The notes under the pieces: generated by a model | Database searches by the model: none | What the model saw: only the letters and a program-made list of their open reading frames with translations | What the model was told of the DNA's origin: nothing | Made by a program: the position numbers and the translations under genes | Assembly (NCBI RefSeq): GCF_000473145.1 | Contig: NZ_KI421500.1 | Coordinates: forward strand, 1,947,725-2,011,724 | DNA from: Leisingera daeponensis DSM 23529 | GTDB lineage: Bacteria; Pseudomonadota; Alphaproteobacteria; Rhodobacterales; Rhodobacteraceae | Length of the DNA: 64,000 bases | Reading direction: 5' to 3' | Shown here: in pieces, positions 16,106 through 25,553 of the stretch | How positions within the stretch are numbered: the stretch's first letter is position 1 | How the letters are laid out: every line of letters starts with the position of its first letter

Positions 16106-17176
16106 GTGACCGTCACCCGTGAAACCGTCCTTGAGGCGCTCAGAACCATTACCGATCCCGTCAGCGGCAGCGATATCGTCAGTGCCGGCATTGCGCGTGC
16201 GGTCACGGTGGAGGGCGGCACCGTCCGCTTTGTGCTGGAGATCGAGCCCGGCAAGTCCGGCGCTTACGGCCCGGTGCGAGACAAGGCCGACGCAGCAGTG
16301 GCAGCACTGCCGGGGGTGGAGAAGGTCTCCGCCATGCTGACCGCCCATTCCGGGAAGGCACCGCCGGACCTGAAGCCCAAGAAGGCCGCCCAGCCGCAGC
16401 AGCAGGCGCCGCAAAAAGTGCCCGGCGTGGCGCGGATCCTCGCCGTGGCCTCCGGCAAGGGCGGGGTTGGGAAATCCACCGTTTCGGCCAACATCGCCTG
16501 CGCGCTGGCGATGCAGGGGCGCAAGGTGGGGCTGCTGGACGCCGACGTCTATGGCCCGTCGCAGCCCAAGATGCTGGGGGTCAGCGGCCGTCCCGCCAGC
16601 CCCGACGGCAAAACCATCCTGCCGCTGCGCAACCACGGCGTCACCATGATGTCGATGGGGCTGATGACGGGCGAGGATCAGGCGGTGATCTGGCGCGGGC
16701 CGATGCTGATGGGGGCGCTGCAGCAGATGCTGTTGCAGGTGCAATGGGGCGATCTCGACGTGCTGATCGTCGATCTGCCGCCCGGCACCGGCGACGTGCA
16801 GATGACGCTGGCGCAGAAGACCCATGTGGATGGCGCCATCGTGGTCTCCACCCCGCAGGACGTGGCGCTGATCGACGCCCGCAAGGGCATCGACATGTTC
16901 CGCAAGATGAACGTGCCGGTGCTCGGCATGATTGAGAACATGTCGACCCACATCTGCTCCAACTGCGGCCATGAGGAGCATATCTTCGGCCATGGCGGCG
17001 TGGCGCAGGAAGCCAAGAAACTCGGCGTCCCGCTGCTGGGCGAAGTGCCGCTGCATCTGGACGTGCGCCTGGCAGGCGACAGCGGCACGCCGATCGTGGC
17101 CGCCAAGCCCGGTAGCGCTCAGGCCAAGGTCTTCCTCGGCATTGCCACCCAATTGGTTGACGCAGGCGCTGCGTAA
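16106..17176 (+). CDS. Mrp/ApbC Fe-S cluster carrier P-loop ATPase
   Basis: The 356-residue protein has an N-terminal MIP18/DUF59 domain (residues 1-80, T-D-P-V-S-G-S-D-I-V), a proline/glutamine-rich linker (about 95-115), and a ParA/MinD-like ATPase domain. That domain carries the deviant P-loop S-G-K-G-G-V-G-K-S-T near 127 and C-S-N-C-G near 290, the CxxC that bridges a 4Fe-4S cluster. The start is a GTG at 16106 with CAGGAG six bases upstream. Family members deliver Fe-S clusters to apoproteins in the cytosol. Confidence 0.94.
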   Translation: MTVTRETVLEALRTITDPVSGSDIVSAGIARAVTVEGGTVRFVLEIEPGKSGAYGPVRDKADAAVAALPGVEKVSAMLTAHSGKAPPDLKPKKAAQPQQQAPQKVPGVARILAVASGKGGVGKSTVSANIACALAMQGRKVGLLDADVYGPSQPKMLGVSGRPASPDGKTILPLRNHGVTMMSMGLMTGEDQAVIWRGPMLMGALQQMLLQVQWGDLDVLIVDLPPGTGDVQMTLAQKTHVDGAIVVSTPQDVALIDARKGIDMFRKMNVPVLGMIENMSTHICSNCGHEEHIFGHGGVAQEAKKLGVPLLGEVPLHLDVRLAGDSGTPIVAAKPGSAQAKVFLGIATQLVDAGAA

Positions 17177-17397
17177 CCCTGCCAGGCCCGGGTCAAGCGC
17201 CGCAAAGCGGCGGTGCGCAGCACCGTTCGCCCTCGAGGCCGGGAAGGCAGTCCACATCCTAACAAGGGCGCTTCAGGGCAAACCTGCCCCTGAAGCGCAC
17301 CTCAGCAGGCCGGATGCGCCGCGCAGCGGCGCCACGCCCAACTGTTACGGGCATTCCCTGAATGTCCGCAAACAGGCGGGAGCCGCCGCCCGCCGGA

Positions 17398-18012
17398 TCA
17401 GGCGTATTTCTCCAGGAATTCCTCAGCCCGCAACTGGCGGAAATCGGGCAGCGCTGCACGCAAGGCATCGTGCTCCCAGTCCCACCAGGCCAGGGTCATC
17501 ATCTGCTCGGCCACGGCTTCCGGATAGCGGCGGCGGATCACCCGCGCGGTGTTGCCGCCGACAATCGTATAGGGCGCCACATCCTTGGTCACAATCGCGC
17601 CCGAAGCCACAACCGCGCCATCGCCGACAGTCACCTCCGGCTTGATCATCGCGCCGTGGCCGATCCAGGTGTCATGGCCGATCCGCGCCATCCGCCCGGC
17701 GCGGCGGGCGAACCAGTCCGCGTCATCCTTCGCATCCTCCCAATAGCTCGCGGAGCGGTAGAGGAAATGATGCTGCGACGCCTTCTCCATCGGGTGATCC
17801 GTTGCCCCGATGCGGACGAAGCTTGCGATATTGGCGAACTTGCCGATCTGCGCATTGGCGATGTCGCAGGTCCGGTCGCAATAGCTGTAGTTTCCGACCG
17901 CCGAATTCGCGACCCGGCTGCCGGCGCCGATTTCGACATAGGCGCCGAAGGTGCTGCCGGTGATCTGGCAGCCGGGGTGAATGAGCGGCGCTTCTGCGTT
18001 CAAGCGGGCCAT
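17398..18012 (-). CDS. hexapeptide-repeat acetyltransferase of phosphonate operons
   Basis: The 204-residue protein is a left-handed beta-helix transferase with hexapeptide repeats (I-H-P-G-C-Q, V-E-I-G-A-G, then I-G-H-D-T-W-I-G-H-G-A-M-I and V-T-V-G-D-G-A-V-V-A). It carries the catalytic-type His in A-T-D-H-P. It matches the group found next to phosphonate genes (TIGR03308-like), related to chloramphenicol and virginiamycin acetyltransferases. It is the last gene of the phn operon, 32 bases after the second phnE. Acetylation of an aminoalkylphosphonate or a self-protection role is suggested for relatives. The substrate is not known. Confidence 0.85.
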   Translation of the reverse strand: MARLNAEAPLIHPGCQITGSTFGAYVEIGAGSRVANSAVGNYSYCDRTCDIANAQIGKFANIASFVRIGATDHPMEKASQHHFLYRSASYWEDAKDDADWFARRAGRMARIGHDTWIGHGAMIKPEVTVGDGAVVASGAIVTKDVAPYTIVGGNTARVIRRRYPEAVAEQMMTLAWWDWEHDALRAALPDFRQLRAEEFLEKYA

Positions 18013-18044
18013 GCTCTGTCCTTTCCCATCTTCCTGCGCACGGA

Positions 18045-19409
18045 TCAGGGCAGCAGGAAGGCGTCGCCCTTGCGCGCCTTGCGCTTGGCTTTGCCGCCCT
18101 CTCCCTTGATCAGGCGGCGGCGCAGCCAGCCGGAAAACCAGTCCATCAGCATCACCATCAGGATGATCAGGGTGATGTAATAGGCCACTTCCTCCCAGTC
18201 CTTCTGGGTGATGATCGCCTGTGTCAGCAAGAGCCCGATGCCGCCGCCGGTGATCGCGCCGATGATGGTGGCGGAGCGGGTATTGGATTCCAGAAAATAG
18301 AGCAGCTGGCTCAGCAAAACCGGCGTGATCTGCGGGATCACCCCGAAGCGGTAGCGCTGCACCGGTCCCGCACCGGTGGAGGCAACCCCCTCGATCTGCT
18401 TCTGGTCGACGTTTTCCAGCGCCTCGGAGAAGATCTTGCCGAAGGTGCCGGTGTCCGTCACCAGGATTGCCAGCGCACCGGTCAGCGGTCCGGGGCCAAA
18501 GGCGCGGGCCAGCACCACGGTCCAGATCAGCGAGTCGACGCCGCGCACAAAGTCAAACAGGCGGCGCATGGCAAAGCGGATGCTGCGCAGTGGCATGAAG
18601 TTGCGGGTCGCGGCAAAGGCCAGCGGCAGCGCGATGATGCCCGCGCCAATGGTGCCAAGGAACGCCATCAGCAAGGTTTCGGCAATCGCCCAGGCCACAT
18701 CCTGATGGCGCCACATCTTGTTGGTCCAAAACTCCTGGAAAATCGCACCGGTCTCACCGGTGGCCGCGCGCTGCAGCAGCTCCCCTGCCCCCATGCCGTA
18801 GTATGGGCTGTCGAGGGTGAAGAAGTACAGCTCCCACCCTGCGAAATAGCGGAACACCTCGGCCCGGTTGCGGGTCACGGTCAGGCGGCCGGCGTCTGTG
18901 GTGATCGCCAGGCGGTTCTTTGAAACACTGATCCACTCCGGCACATCGCCTGCCGGCAGCTCCGTCCGCACCCCTGCGCTGCGGCTCGGAGTGGCGCGCA
19001 CGGCACCATAGCCTGGGATCATGTATTCGATGGTTTCCGGCCCGAAGGTAACAACATGGCCATCCTCCAGATCAATCACCGTAGTCTCGCCCAGAGCCAC
19101 CCAGTCCGGCGACATGCCGTCAGGATAGGCTCCCTTCCGCTCGCCCTCGATCGCCACCGACACTTCGCCGCTGCGGTTGTCGCGGGTGACATGGGTCTTG
19201 TAGCTGTAGCTGTCGCTGACCAGCGTCCGCGCGTTGTCCAGGCTGGCCCGTTCCCAAAGCCCCGGCATATTGAAGGCCACGAACACATAGGCCAGATAGG
19301 CCAGCACCGCGGCAGGCAGGGCAAAGTTCACAAGCCGTTTTTTCAGAAACAGCCGCGAGATGTCCGACTTCAGGTCTGCCGGCGTCAGGGTGGTGTCAAA
19401 AGTGGTCAT
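18045..19409 (-). CDS. phnE: phosphonate ABC transporter permease (long form)
   Basis: The 454-residue permease has one N-terminal membrane segment (about 28-48), a long periplasmic region of roughly 170 residues, and a C-terminal permease domain. That domain has the EAA-type loop G-V-A-S-T-G-A-G-P-V-Q near 345 and the G-I-G-L-L-L motif near 405. Such long PhnE forms occur in alphaproteobacteria as the second permease of the phosphonate importer. Its start overlaps the stop of the first permease by four bases (ATGA). Confidence 0.93.
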   Translation of the reverse strand: MTTFDTTLTPADLKSDISRLFLKKRLVNFALPAAVLAYLAYVFVAFNMPGLWERASLDNARTLVSDSYSYKTHVTRDNRSGEVSVAIEGERKGAYPDGMSPDWVALGETTVIDLEDGHVVTFGPETIEYMIPGYGAVRATPSRSAGVRTELPAGDVPEWISVSKNRLAITTDAGRLTVTRNRAEVFRYFAGWELYFFTLDSPYYGMGAGELLQRAATGETGAIFQEFWTNKMWRHQDVAWAIAETLLMAFLGTIGAGIIALPLAFAATRNFMPLRSIRFAMRRLFDFVRGVDSLIWTVVLARAFGPGPLTGALAILVTDTGTFGKIFSEALENVDQKQIEGVASTGAGPVQRYRFGVIPQITPVLLSQLLYFLESNTRSATIIGAITGGGIGLLLTQAIITQKDWEEVAYYITLIILMVMLMDWFSGWLRRRLIKGEGGKAKRKARKGDAFLLP

Positions 19410-20275
19410 GCCTTCGCTCCATGGGTCAGGCGGTCACGCAGCAGGCCGGACAACTGGTCAACGGCCACGATGGTGACAAACAGGAGAAGGAAAATCGCGG
19501 CGGCCTCGTCATAACGCCCCTGCCCCCAGGACATGGCGTTCTTCAGTTCGTAGCCAATGCCGCCCGCGCCGACGAAGCCGAGGATGGCGGAGGCGCGGAT
19601 ATTGATCTCAAACCGCAACAGCGCGTAGCTGACGTAATTCGGGCCGACCTGCGGGATCACCCCCAGCGTCATCCGCTGCGCCCAGGTGGCCCCGACAGAG
19701 GCGAGGCCCTCGACCGGTTTCAGCGAGGCGTTTTCGTTCACTTCGGAAAACAGCTTGCCCAGCGCGCCAGCAGTGTGGATGGCGATGGCAATCATCGCGG
19801 GCACCGGCCCGCCGCCCAGCACAAAGATCAGCACCAGCGCGATGACGATTTCCGGAATGGCACGGCAGATGTCGCTGATACGGCGGAACAGCGGGATCAG
19901 TGCGGGCCACGGCGCCATGCCGCGGGTCGCCAGCAGCGACAGCAGGGTTCCGAACACGGCGCCCACAAGGGTCGAGGCGGCAGCGATGTTCAGCGTCTCC
20001 ACCAGCGCCGGGAAGAAATGCACCAGATGCCCCGGCAGCTGCGCAGCCTTCTCGGCGGCTTCCGCCAGCACTTCGGCAGGGTAGTCGAAAACGCGGGTGA
20101 AGCCATCCGCAAAGGAGCCTGCATTGCGCGCATCCGCAGTGCGGAACCCCGCTGCCATCAGCGCGACAAAAACCGCCAGAAGGATGCCGCCATAGAGCCG
20201 CTTGCGCTGGGTATGAGCAGTGTAGTGCTGCCGGATATCCTCGATGCCCGGCCGGGCGGCTGTCAGTTCTGCCAT
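19406..20275 (-). CDS. phnE: phosphonate ABC transporter permease (short form)
   Basis: The 289-residue inner-membrane permease has about six membrane segments. Its signature loop is E-G-L-A-S-V-G-A-T-W-A-Q-R-M near 190 and its C-terminal motif is G-F-V-G-A-G-G-I-G-Y-E-L near 235. ATG 20275 with AGGA seven bases upstream is the likely start; the frame extends further without a binding site. It pairs with the longer PhnE, and PhnC powers both. Confidence 0.93.
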   Translation of the reverse strand: MAELTAARPGIEDIRQHYTAHTQRKRLYGGILLAVFVALMAAGFRTADARNAGSFADGFTRVFDYPAEVLAEAAEKAAQLPGHLVHFFPALVETLNIAAASTLVGAVFGTLLSLLATRGMAPWPALIPLFRRISDICRAIPEIVIALVLIFVLGGGPVPAMIAIAIHTAGALGKLFSEVNENASLKPVEGLASVGATWAQRMTLGVIPQVGPNYVSYALLRFEINIRASAILGFVGAGGIGYELKNAMSWGQGRYDEAAAIFLLLFVTIVAVDQLSGLLRDRLTHGAKA

Positions 20276-20389
20276 TTGGGGATCCTGGTCTTTACGGGAC
20301 GGCCGTTGCAGAAGCCATCGGGAAATTGCGGGGATCCAAGACAGGCCCGGACCCCCGCAGAACACAGTTCAATACGTGCTGGGCTGAAA

Positions 20390-21292
20390 TTACTCGGACT
20401 TCAGTTTCCGGGCTTCGATGATCACCTCATAGGCGTCGTGGGTGATCGGGTCGAAGCTCTTGGCCTCCCCCGCAGCGACACCGTAGAAGCAGTCACGGTC
20501 GATTTCGCTGAGGTTGTCCATCAGGGCGGTCATCTTCGCTTTGACCTCTGCCGGCAGGGCCTTGCGCAGAACCACCGGGCCTTCCGGGATCGGGGCGGAT
20601 TTCCAGATTTCGACCATGTCGTTCATGTCGACCAAGCCGGCATCCACGGCGCGGCGCAGCGCGCCCGAGTTGTATCCGTCTTCCCACTCACCCAGGCCGT
20701 CGGCCCAGCTAACGCCGCCGTCCACGTCGCCGTTTGCAACTGCAACAATGGTCTGCTCATGGCCGCCGGTGAATTTCACCTCACCGAAGTAGTCGCCGGA
20801 TTCCATGCTGGCATTGATCTTGTTGGGGATTTCAATCGACGGGATCAGGTATCCCGAGGTGGAGTTCGGATCGCCGAAACCAAAGGTCTTGCCCTTCAGG
20901 TCTTCCAGCGAGGTGATGCCGCTGTCCTTGCGGGCAAAGCCGATGGAATAGTAACCGTAGCTGCCGTCAGTGTTCACCTTGACCAGCACCGGCTCGACCG
21001 CTTCCGGGTCTGACAGGTAGGTCTTTGCATAGCCGGACGCGCCCAGCCAGGCCATGTCGATGGTGCCGCCCAGAAGCCCCTGGATCACACCGTTATAGTC
21101 GGCAGGGGCAAACAGCTTGGTTTCGACACCCAGCTCTTTTTCGGTGTATTCGCGCAGGCATTCGTTGTTGTTCAAACGGTCCTGAGCGTTCTCGCCGCCC
21201 AGGATGCCGATGCGGAATTCAGTGATTTCCTCTGCCGCAACGGGGGCGGTCAGCGCGGTGGTCGCCAGGACGGCAGCAATCAGCTTTTTCAT
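20390..21292 (-). CDS. phnD: phosphonate ABC transporter substrate-binding protein
   Basis: The 300-residue periplasmic protein has a signal peptide (M-K-K-L-I-A-A-V-L-A, cleavage near A-A-E at 20). PhnD-family features are Y-N-G-V-I-Q-G-L-L-G-G near 66, F-G-D-P-N-S-T-S-G-Y-L-I-P near 140 (the phosphonate-binding S-T-S-G loop), and D-V-D-G-G-V-S-W near 188. It captures phosphonates such as 2-aminoethylphosphonate for the PhnCE transporter. No C-P lyase or phosphonatase genes lie in the window, so degradation must be encoded elsewhere. Confidence 0.95.
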   Translation of the reverse strand: MKKLIAAVLATTALTAPVAAEEITEFRIGILGGENAQDRLNNNECLREYTEKELGVETKLFAPADYNGVIQGLLGGTIDMAWLGASGYAKTYLSDPEAVEPVLVKVNTDGSYGYYSIGFARKDSGITSLEDLKGKTFGFGDPNSTSGYLIPSIEIPNKINASMESGDYFGEVKFTGGHEQTIVAVANGDVDGGVSWADGLGEWEDGYNSGALRRAVDAGLVDMNDMVEIWKSAPIPEGPVVLRKALPAEVKAKMTALMDNLSEIDRDCFYGVAAGEAKSFDPITHDAYEVIIEARKLKSE

Positions 21293-21315
21293 CTTATACT
21301 TCTCCGGTTGGTCTG

Positions 21316-21337
21316 CCCCGGGGAGCAGCCCCCGGGG
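21316..21337 (-). other. intercistronic hairpin between phnC and phnD
   Basis: CCCCGGGG (21316-21323) pairs with CCCCGGGG in the CCCCCGGGG run at 21329-21337. There is no T tract. It may stabilise the downstream message so that the binding protein is made in excess, as seen in other ABC operons (inference). Confidence 0.4.
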
Positions 21338-21358
21338 TCGATGAAATCAGGTCAGGGG

Positions 21359-22177
21359 TTATTCGGCGGGAATCGCGGCACGCAAGGCGTCCGTTTTTTC
21401 CAGCGTTTCGATCTCGGTTGAGGTGGCTGCCTCAGAGAAATGTTCTCCGGCGCCATAGATCTCGCGGGCGACACCTGTGGTCAGCTGCTCCGGCAGCCCG
21501 TCAAACACGATGCGCCCGTCGCGCATGCCGACAACCCGGTCGCAATAGCGGCGCGCGGTGTCCAGCGTATGCAGGTTGGCGATGACGGTGCGGCCGTCTT
21601 CCTCATGGATGCGGCGCAGCGCCTCCATCACGGTCTGGGCGTTCATCGGATCGAGCGAGGCAATCGGCTCATCCGCCAGAATGATTTTCGGGTCCTGCAT
21701 CAGCGCCCGGGCAATCGCCACCCGCTGCTGCTGGCCGCCCGACAGCGCCTCCGCCCGCTTGGCCGCGTGTTCGGCAATGCCGAGCCGGTCGAGGATGTCG
21801 ATCGCCGTGTGAATGTCCGCCATCGGATAGAGGTTGAACAGCGTCGCCATCGCATTGCGCCGGTTCAGCGTGCCGTGCAGCACGTTGGACACCACATCCA
21901 TCCGCGGCACCAGGTTGAACTGCTGGAAAATCATCGCGCAGTCGGACTGCCAGGCGCGCTTGTCCTTGCCCTTCAGCCCGGTGATTTCCCGCCCCTCGAA
22001 CAGGATGCGGCCGCCGCTCGCGTCCTCCAGCCGGTTCAGCATCCGCAGCAGGGTGGATTTGCCCGCGCCGGAGCGGCCGATGATGCCGATCATACAGGGC
22101 TTGTCGATGTCCAGCGTGGCGGCATCCACCGCAATCTTGCCGCCGAATTTCTTTGTCAGCTTGTCAATGCGCAGCAC
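21359..22177 (-). CDS. phnC: phosphonate ABC transporter ATP-binding protein
   Basis: The 272-residue ATPase has Walker [10 protein letters not shown] near 34, Q-loop F-Q-Q-F-N-L near 87, the signature L-S-G-G-Q-Q-Q-R near 144, Walker B I-I-L-A-D-E-P near 163 and the switch His in N-L-H near 200. It is the first gene of the operon phnC-phnD-phnE-phnE-acetyltransferase. The roughly 30-residue C-terminal tail beyond the nucleotide-binding domain is common in alphaproteobacterial PhnC. Confidence 0.95.
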   Translation of the reverse strand: MLRIDKLTKKFGGKIAVDAATLDIDKPCMIGIIGRSGAGKSTLLRMLNRLEDASGGRILFEGREITGLKGKDKRAWQSDCAMIFQQFNLVPRMDVVSNVLHGTLNRRNAMATLFNLYPMADIHTAIDILDRLGIAEHAAKRAEALSGGQQQRVAIARALMQDPKIILADEPIASLDPMNAQTVMEALRRIHEEDGRTVIANLHTLDTARRYCDRVVGMRDGRIVFDGLPEQLTTGVAREIYGAGEHFSEAATSTEIETLEKTDALRAAIPAE

Positions 22178-22229
22178 GTGGCGCTCCCTTCTCGTTCCGG
22201 GACTGCCTAGAGCCTGCGCTCAAAGCTCA

Positions 22230-22257
22230 TGTGTCACTGCCGTGAAAGTTTTGTAAC
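22230..22257 (-). promoter_or_regulatory. candidate Pho box upstream of phnC
   Basis: Read on the minus strand, GTTACA, TTCACG and GACACA-like half-sites recur every 11 bases (GTTACAAAACT, TTCACGGCAGT, GACACATGAG). This matches the spacing of PhoB half-sites, though the individual matches to CTGTCAC are loose. It lies about 50 bases upstream of phnC, where phosphate-starvation control would be expected. Confidence 0.35.
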
Positions 22258-22406
22258 GCCGCCCATTGCAACCCGCAGACATGCACCCCGCGGGCGGTGC
22301 TTGCAGGGAAACCGCCCGGCAGCGCATTCTGCCCCTGTCAACAACGGGCCGGAGGGTCTATATGGCCTGCGACTCCTTATTCCCCTTCGCAAAAGGAAGC
22401 TGCCAG

Positions 22407-23096
22407 ATGTCCTTTGACCGCAAGATCAAGATCGCGCCCTCCATCCTCTCCGCCGACTTCGCCAACTTCGGCCAGGAGATCCAGGCGATCGAAGCCCAGG
22501 GCGCCGATTGGGTGCATGTGGATGTGATGGACGGGCATTTCGTGCCGAACCTCACCTTCGGCCCGCAGGCGGTGAAGGCGTTCCGCCCGCATGTGAAGAC
22601 GGTGATGGACGTGCACCTGATGATCGCGCCGGTCGATCCCTATATCGACGCCTACGCCGATGCCGGCGCCGACGTGCTCACCGCGCATTTTGAGGCAGGC
22701 CCGCACATCCACCGCACCCTGCAGGCCATCCGCGGGGCGGGCATGAAGGCCGGTGTGGCGCTGAACCCCGGCACCCCGGCCGAGGCGGTGGAGCACCTCC
22801 TGGACCTGACCGATCTGGTCTGCGTGATGACCGTGAACCCGGGCTTCGGCGGCCAGAAATTCATCGACATGACCGCCAAGATCCGCCGCCTGCGCGCAAT
22901 GATCGGCGACCGTCCCGTGCATATCGAGATCGACGGCGGCGTCGACCCGGCCACCGCTCCGCTGGTGGCCGAGGCCGGCGCCGATGTGCTGGTCGCAGGC
23001 TCCGCCGTGTTCAAGGGCGGATCGGTCAGCACCCCGGAGGTCTATGGCGAGAACATCCGCAAGATCCGGTCCGCCACCGAAGGCACTTGGGCCTAA
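22407..23096 (+). CDS. rpe: ribulose-phosphate 3-epimerase
   Basis: The 229-residue TIM-barrel enzyme has all family motifs: I-A-P-S-I-L-S-A-D-F near 9, V-H-V-D-V-M-D-G-H-F-V-P-N near 35 (catalytic Asp and metal ligands), M-T-V-N-P-G-F-G-G-Q near 141, and D-G-G-V near 176. It interconverts ribulose 5-phosphate and xylulose 5-phosphate. ATG 22407 has AAGGAAG eight bases upstream; the open frame extends further without a start context. It is monocistronic with a terminator downstream. Confidence 0.97.
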   Translation: MSFDRKIKIAPSILSADFANFGQEIQAIEAQGADWVHVDVMDGHFVPNLTFGPQAVKAFRPHVKTVMDVHLMIAPVDPYIDAYADAGADVLTAHFEAGPHIHRTLQAIRGAGMKAGVALNPGTPAEAVEHLLDLTDLVCVMTVNPGFGGQKFIDMTAKIRRLRAMIGDRPVHIEIDGGVDPATAPLVAEAGADVLVAGSAVFKGGSVSTPEVYGENIRKIRSATEGTWA

Positions 23097-23157
23097 GGCA
23101 CGCGGAACTCCCGCCAATCGCCAGGCGCATCAAAGATGCGCCGCTCTTGTGGGCCAG

Positions 23158-23185
23158 GCGCCGCGCGTTCCGCGCGGCGCTTTTT
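23158..23185 (+). terminator. Rho-independent terminator after rpe
   Basis: A 10-bp perfect stem (GCGCCGCGCG, TTC loop, CGCGCGGCGC) is followed by TTTTTC. It lies between convergent rpe and the beta-oxidation gene. Confidence 0.85.
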
Positions 23186-23223
23186 CGTGATACGGCCAGC
23201 GTCTGCGCGCCCCGCCCGCCTGC

Positions 23224-25314
23224 TCAGCTGCCTTTGTTCAGGGAGTCGAAGGTTCTGCCTTCTGCCACCAGCTGCTCCAGCAGCGGCGCGGGCTGCCAGA
23301 AGAATCCGTCCTCTGCCGCATAAGCCCGGATATCGGCCAGGATGCCATCCAGCCCCTGCAGATCCGCCCATTTCAGCGGCCCGCCCCAGAACCGCGGGAA
23401 GCCGTAGCCGAACAGCATCACCATATCCACGTCCAGCGGGCGGCGCGCGATGCCCTCGCCCACGACCTTGGCGGCCTCATTGACCATGGCGCACATGTAG
23501 CGGCGCAGCACCTCCGCGTCCGAGAACTCCCGCGGGGACACGCCCTGCTGCTCCTGATCCTTGGCAATCAGCGCTGCCACTTCCGGGTTCGGCACACCGC
23601 CGCGCTGGCCTTCCTCGTAGATGTAGAAGCCCTTGCCGGTCTTCTGGCCGAAATCGCCACCCTCGCAGAGCATCTCGTAGAAACGCGGCACCCGCTCGCG
23701 CGGGTCGCGGGTGGGCGCGCGGCGCTTGCGGGCGGCCCAGTTGATGTCGAGCCCCGCCAGATCCCCCATCGCAAACGGCCCCATCGGGAAGCCGAAACCG
23801 GTCACGACCTTGTCCACCTGATAGGGCGAGGCACCATCCAGCACCACATATTCCGCCGCCTTGCGGTAGGCGTTCATGATCCGGTTGCCGATGAAGCCGT
23901 CACATATGCCGGAGCGCACCGCGACCTTCTTCAGCCGCTTGCCAAGCGCAAAGCCGGTGGCCAGAACCTCCGGCGCGGTTTTCTCCGCCACCACAACTTC
24001 CAAGAGCTTCATCACATGCGCGGGCGAGAAGAAATGCAGCCCGATCACGTCCTCGGGACGGGAGGTCGCCGCGGCGATCTCATCCACGTCCAGGTAGGAG
24101 GTATTGGTCGCCAGCACCGCGCCCGGCTTGCAATGGGCATCCAGCTTGCCGAAGACCTCGCGCTTGACGCCCATGTCCTCGAACACCGCTTCGACCACAA
24201 GGTCAACGTCCGAAAGCGCCGCATAGTCCGTCGCCACCGTCAGCGCCTCGCCGGTCAGCTGATCATATTGCGCCTGACTGATCTTGCCGCGCTTCAGGGC
24301 GCCTTTCAGGTTGCCCTCGATCCTGCCGCGCGCCGCCGTCACGGCCTTGTCCGTCATTTCGATCAGCACCACCGGCAGCCCCGCCAGCAGCGCCGCGGTG
24401 GCAATCCCTGCCCCCATGGTGCCGCCGCCGATCACCCCCATCGAGGCAACTTCGCGGGGTGCAACGCCGTCCAGCTCCGGCAGCTTGCTGACCGCGCGTT
24501 CCGAGAAGAAGGCGTGGATCAGCCCCTGCCGCTGATCGGAGTCCATCAGCTCCATGAACAATTCGCGCTCGCGCTTCAGCCCGGCCTCAAAGCTTTCGGC
24601 TTCAGCCGCCGCCTGAACCGCGCGCACCGCCACGGCAGGCGACAGCTGGCCGCGGCCTTTTTTCAGCGTGGCGCCATAGACCGCATCGAAATCCACCGCT
24701 TCCGGCGCGGGCATTTCGCCCACGGCCCGGCGCGGCGCACCCTGGTCCAGCAGTGCCTGCGCATAGGCAAGGCCGATCTCCCGCGGCTCGCCCTCTTCGA
24801 TCCGGTCGATGATGCCCTTGTCCAGCGCCTCCGCCGCGCTGATGTGGCGGCCGGTGGTGATCATCTCCAGCGCGGCCTCGGTGCCGGCCACCCGCGGCAG
24901 CCGCTGGGTGCCGCCTGCGCCGGGCAGAATGCCCAGGTTCACTTCCGGCAGCCCCATCTTGGCCGAAGGCACCGCAATCCGGTAATGCGAAGCCAAGGCC
25001 ACTTCCAGCCCGCCGCCCAGCGCGGTGCCGTGCATGGCAGAAACCACGATCAGCGGCGTGGCCTCGATCCGGCTGCACAGCCCGGGCAGCCAGGGCTCCT
25101 GCGGCGGCTTGCCGAACTCGCGGATGTCGGCCCCGGCAAAATAGGTCTTACCGTCGCCATAGATCAAAACCGCCTTGGCACCGTCCTGTTCGGCGCGTTC
25201 GATTCCGGCCAGCAGCCCCTTGCGCACATCCACACCCAGCGCGTTCACCGGCGGGTTCTGCGCCTTCAGAACGGCAATATCGCCCACGCGCTCATATGCA
25301 ATGGCTTCACTCAT
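23224..25314 (-). CDS. enoyl-CoA hydratase / 3-hydroxyacyl-CoA dehydrogenase fusion
   Basis: The 696-residue protein has an N-terminal crotonase domain (residues 1-185, with A-G-A-D-I-R-E near 60, G-G-G-L-E-V-A-L near 99 and P-E-V-N-L-G-I-L-P-G-A-G-G near 122). The NAD-binding hydroxyacyl-CoA dehydrogenase domain starts near 295 (G-V-I-G-G-G-T-M-G-A-G). Two C-terminal helical domains follow (G-F-I-G-N-R near 490). It catalyses two steps of fatty acyl-CoA beta-oxidation. Its architecture is of the FadJ / peroxisomal-multifunctional-enzyme type rather than FadB. GAGAGGAAG precedes the ATG at 25314. No thiolase gene follows, so it acts with one elsewhere, possibly the one at 46224. Confidence 0.93.
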   Translation of the reverse strand: MSEAIAYERVGDIAVLKAQNPPVNALGVDVRKGLLAGIERAEQDGAKAVLIYGDGKTYFAGADIREFGKPPQEPWLPGLCSRIEATPLIVVSAMHGTALGGGLEVALASHYRIAVPSAKMGLPEVNLGILPGAGGTQRLPRVAGTEAALEMITTGRHISAAEALDKGIIDRIEEGEPREIGLAYAQALLDQGAPRRAVGEMPAPEAVDFDAVYGATLKKGRGQLSPAVAVRAVQAAAEAESFEAGLKRERELFMELMDSDQRQGLIHAFFSERAVSKLPELDGVAPREVASMGVIGGGTMGAGIATAALLAGLPVVLIEMTDKAVTAARGRIEGNLKGALKRGKISQAQYDQLTGEALTVATDYAALSDVDLVVEAVFEDMGVKREVFGKLDAHCKPGAVLATNTSYLDVDEIAAATSRPEDVIGLHFFSPAHVMKLLEVVVAEKTAPEVLATGFALGKRLKKVAVRSGICDGFIGNRIMNAYRKAAEYVVLDGASPYQVDKVVTGFGFPMGPFAMGDLAGLDINWAARKRRAPTRDPRERVPRFYEMLCEGGDFGQKTGKGFYIYEEGQRGGVPNPEVAALIAKDQEQQGVSPREFSDAEVLRRYMCAMVNEAAKVVGEGIARRPLDVDMVMLFGYGFPRFWGGPLKWADLQGLDGILADIRAYAAEDGFFWQPAPLLEQLVAEGRTFDSLNKGS

Positions 25315-25553
25315 CCGGTCTTCCTCTCTCCTGCGGGAGCCCATGATGCAGGCCCGCGCCCCAACTGATTAGGCACAGCGCCCGTCTCCGCGCCAAGCCC
25401 CAAAAACCGCCGCGCTCCGGCAGACCCCGCGTCACACGTCACCGGGCCGCAGCGGCTGTTCTGCCGGGATTACGTAACAGAATGCAGAGGGAAATCAAAC
25501 TTCTTGAAACACCTTATCCCGCCCCCGCGCCACCGGACAAGGCGGGCGGCGGG

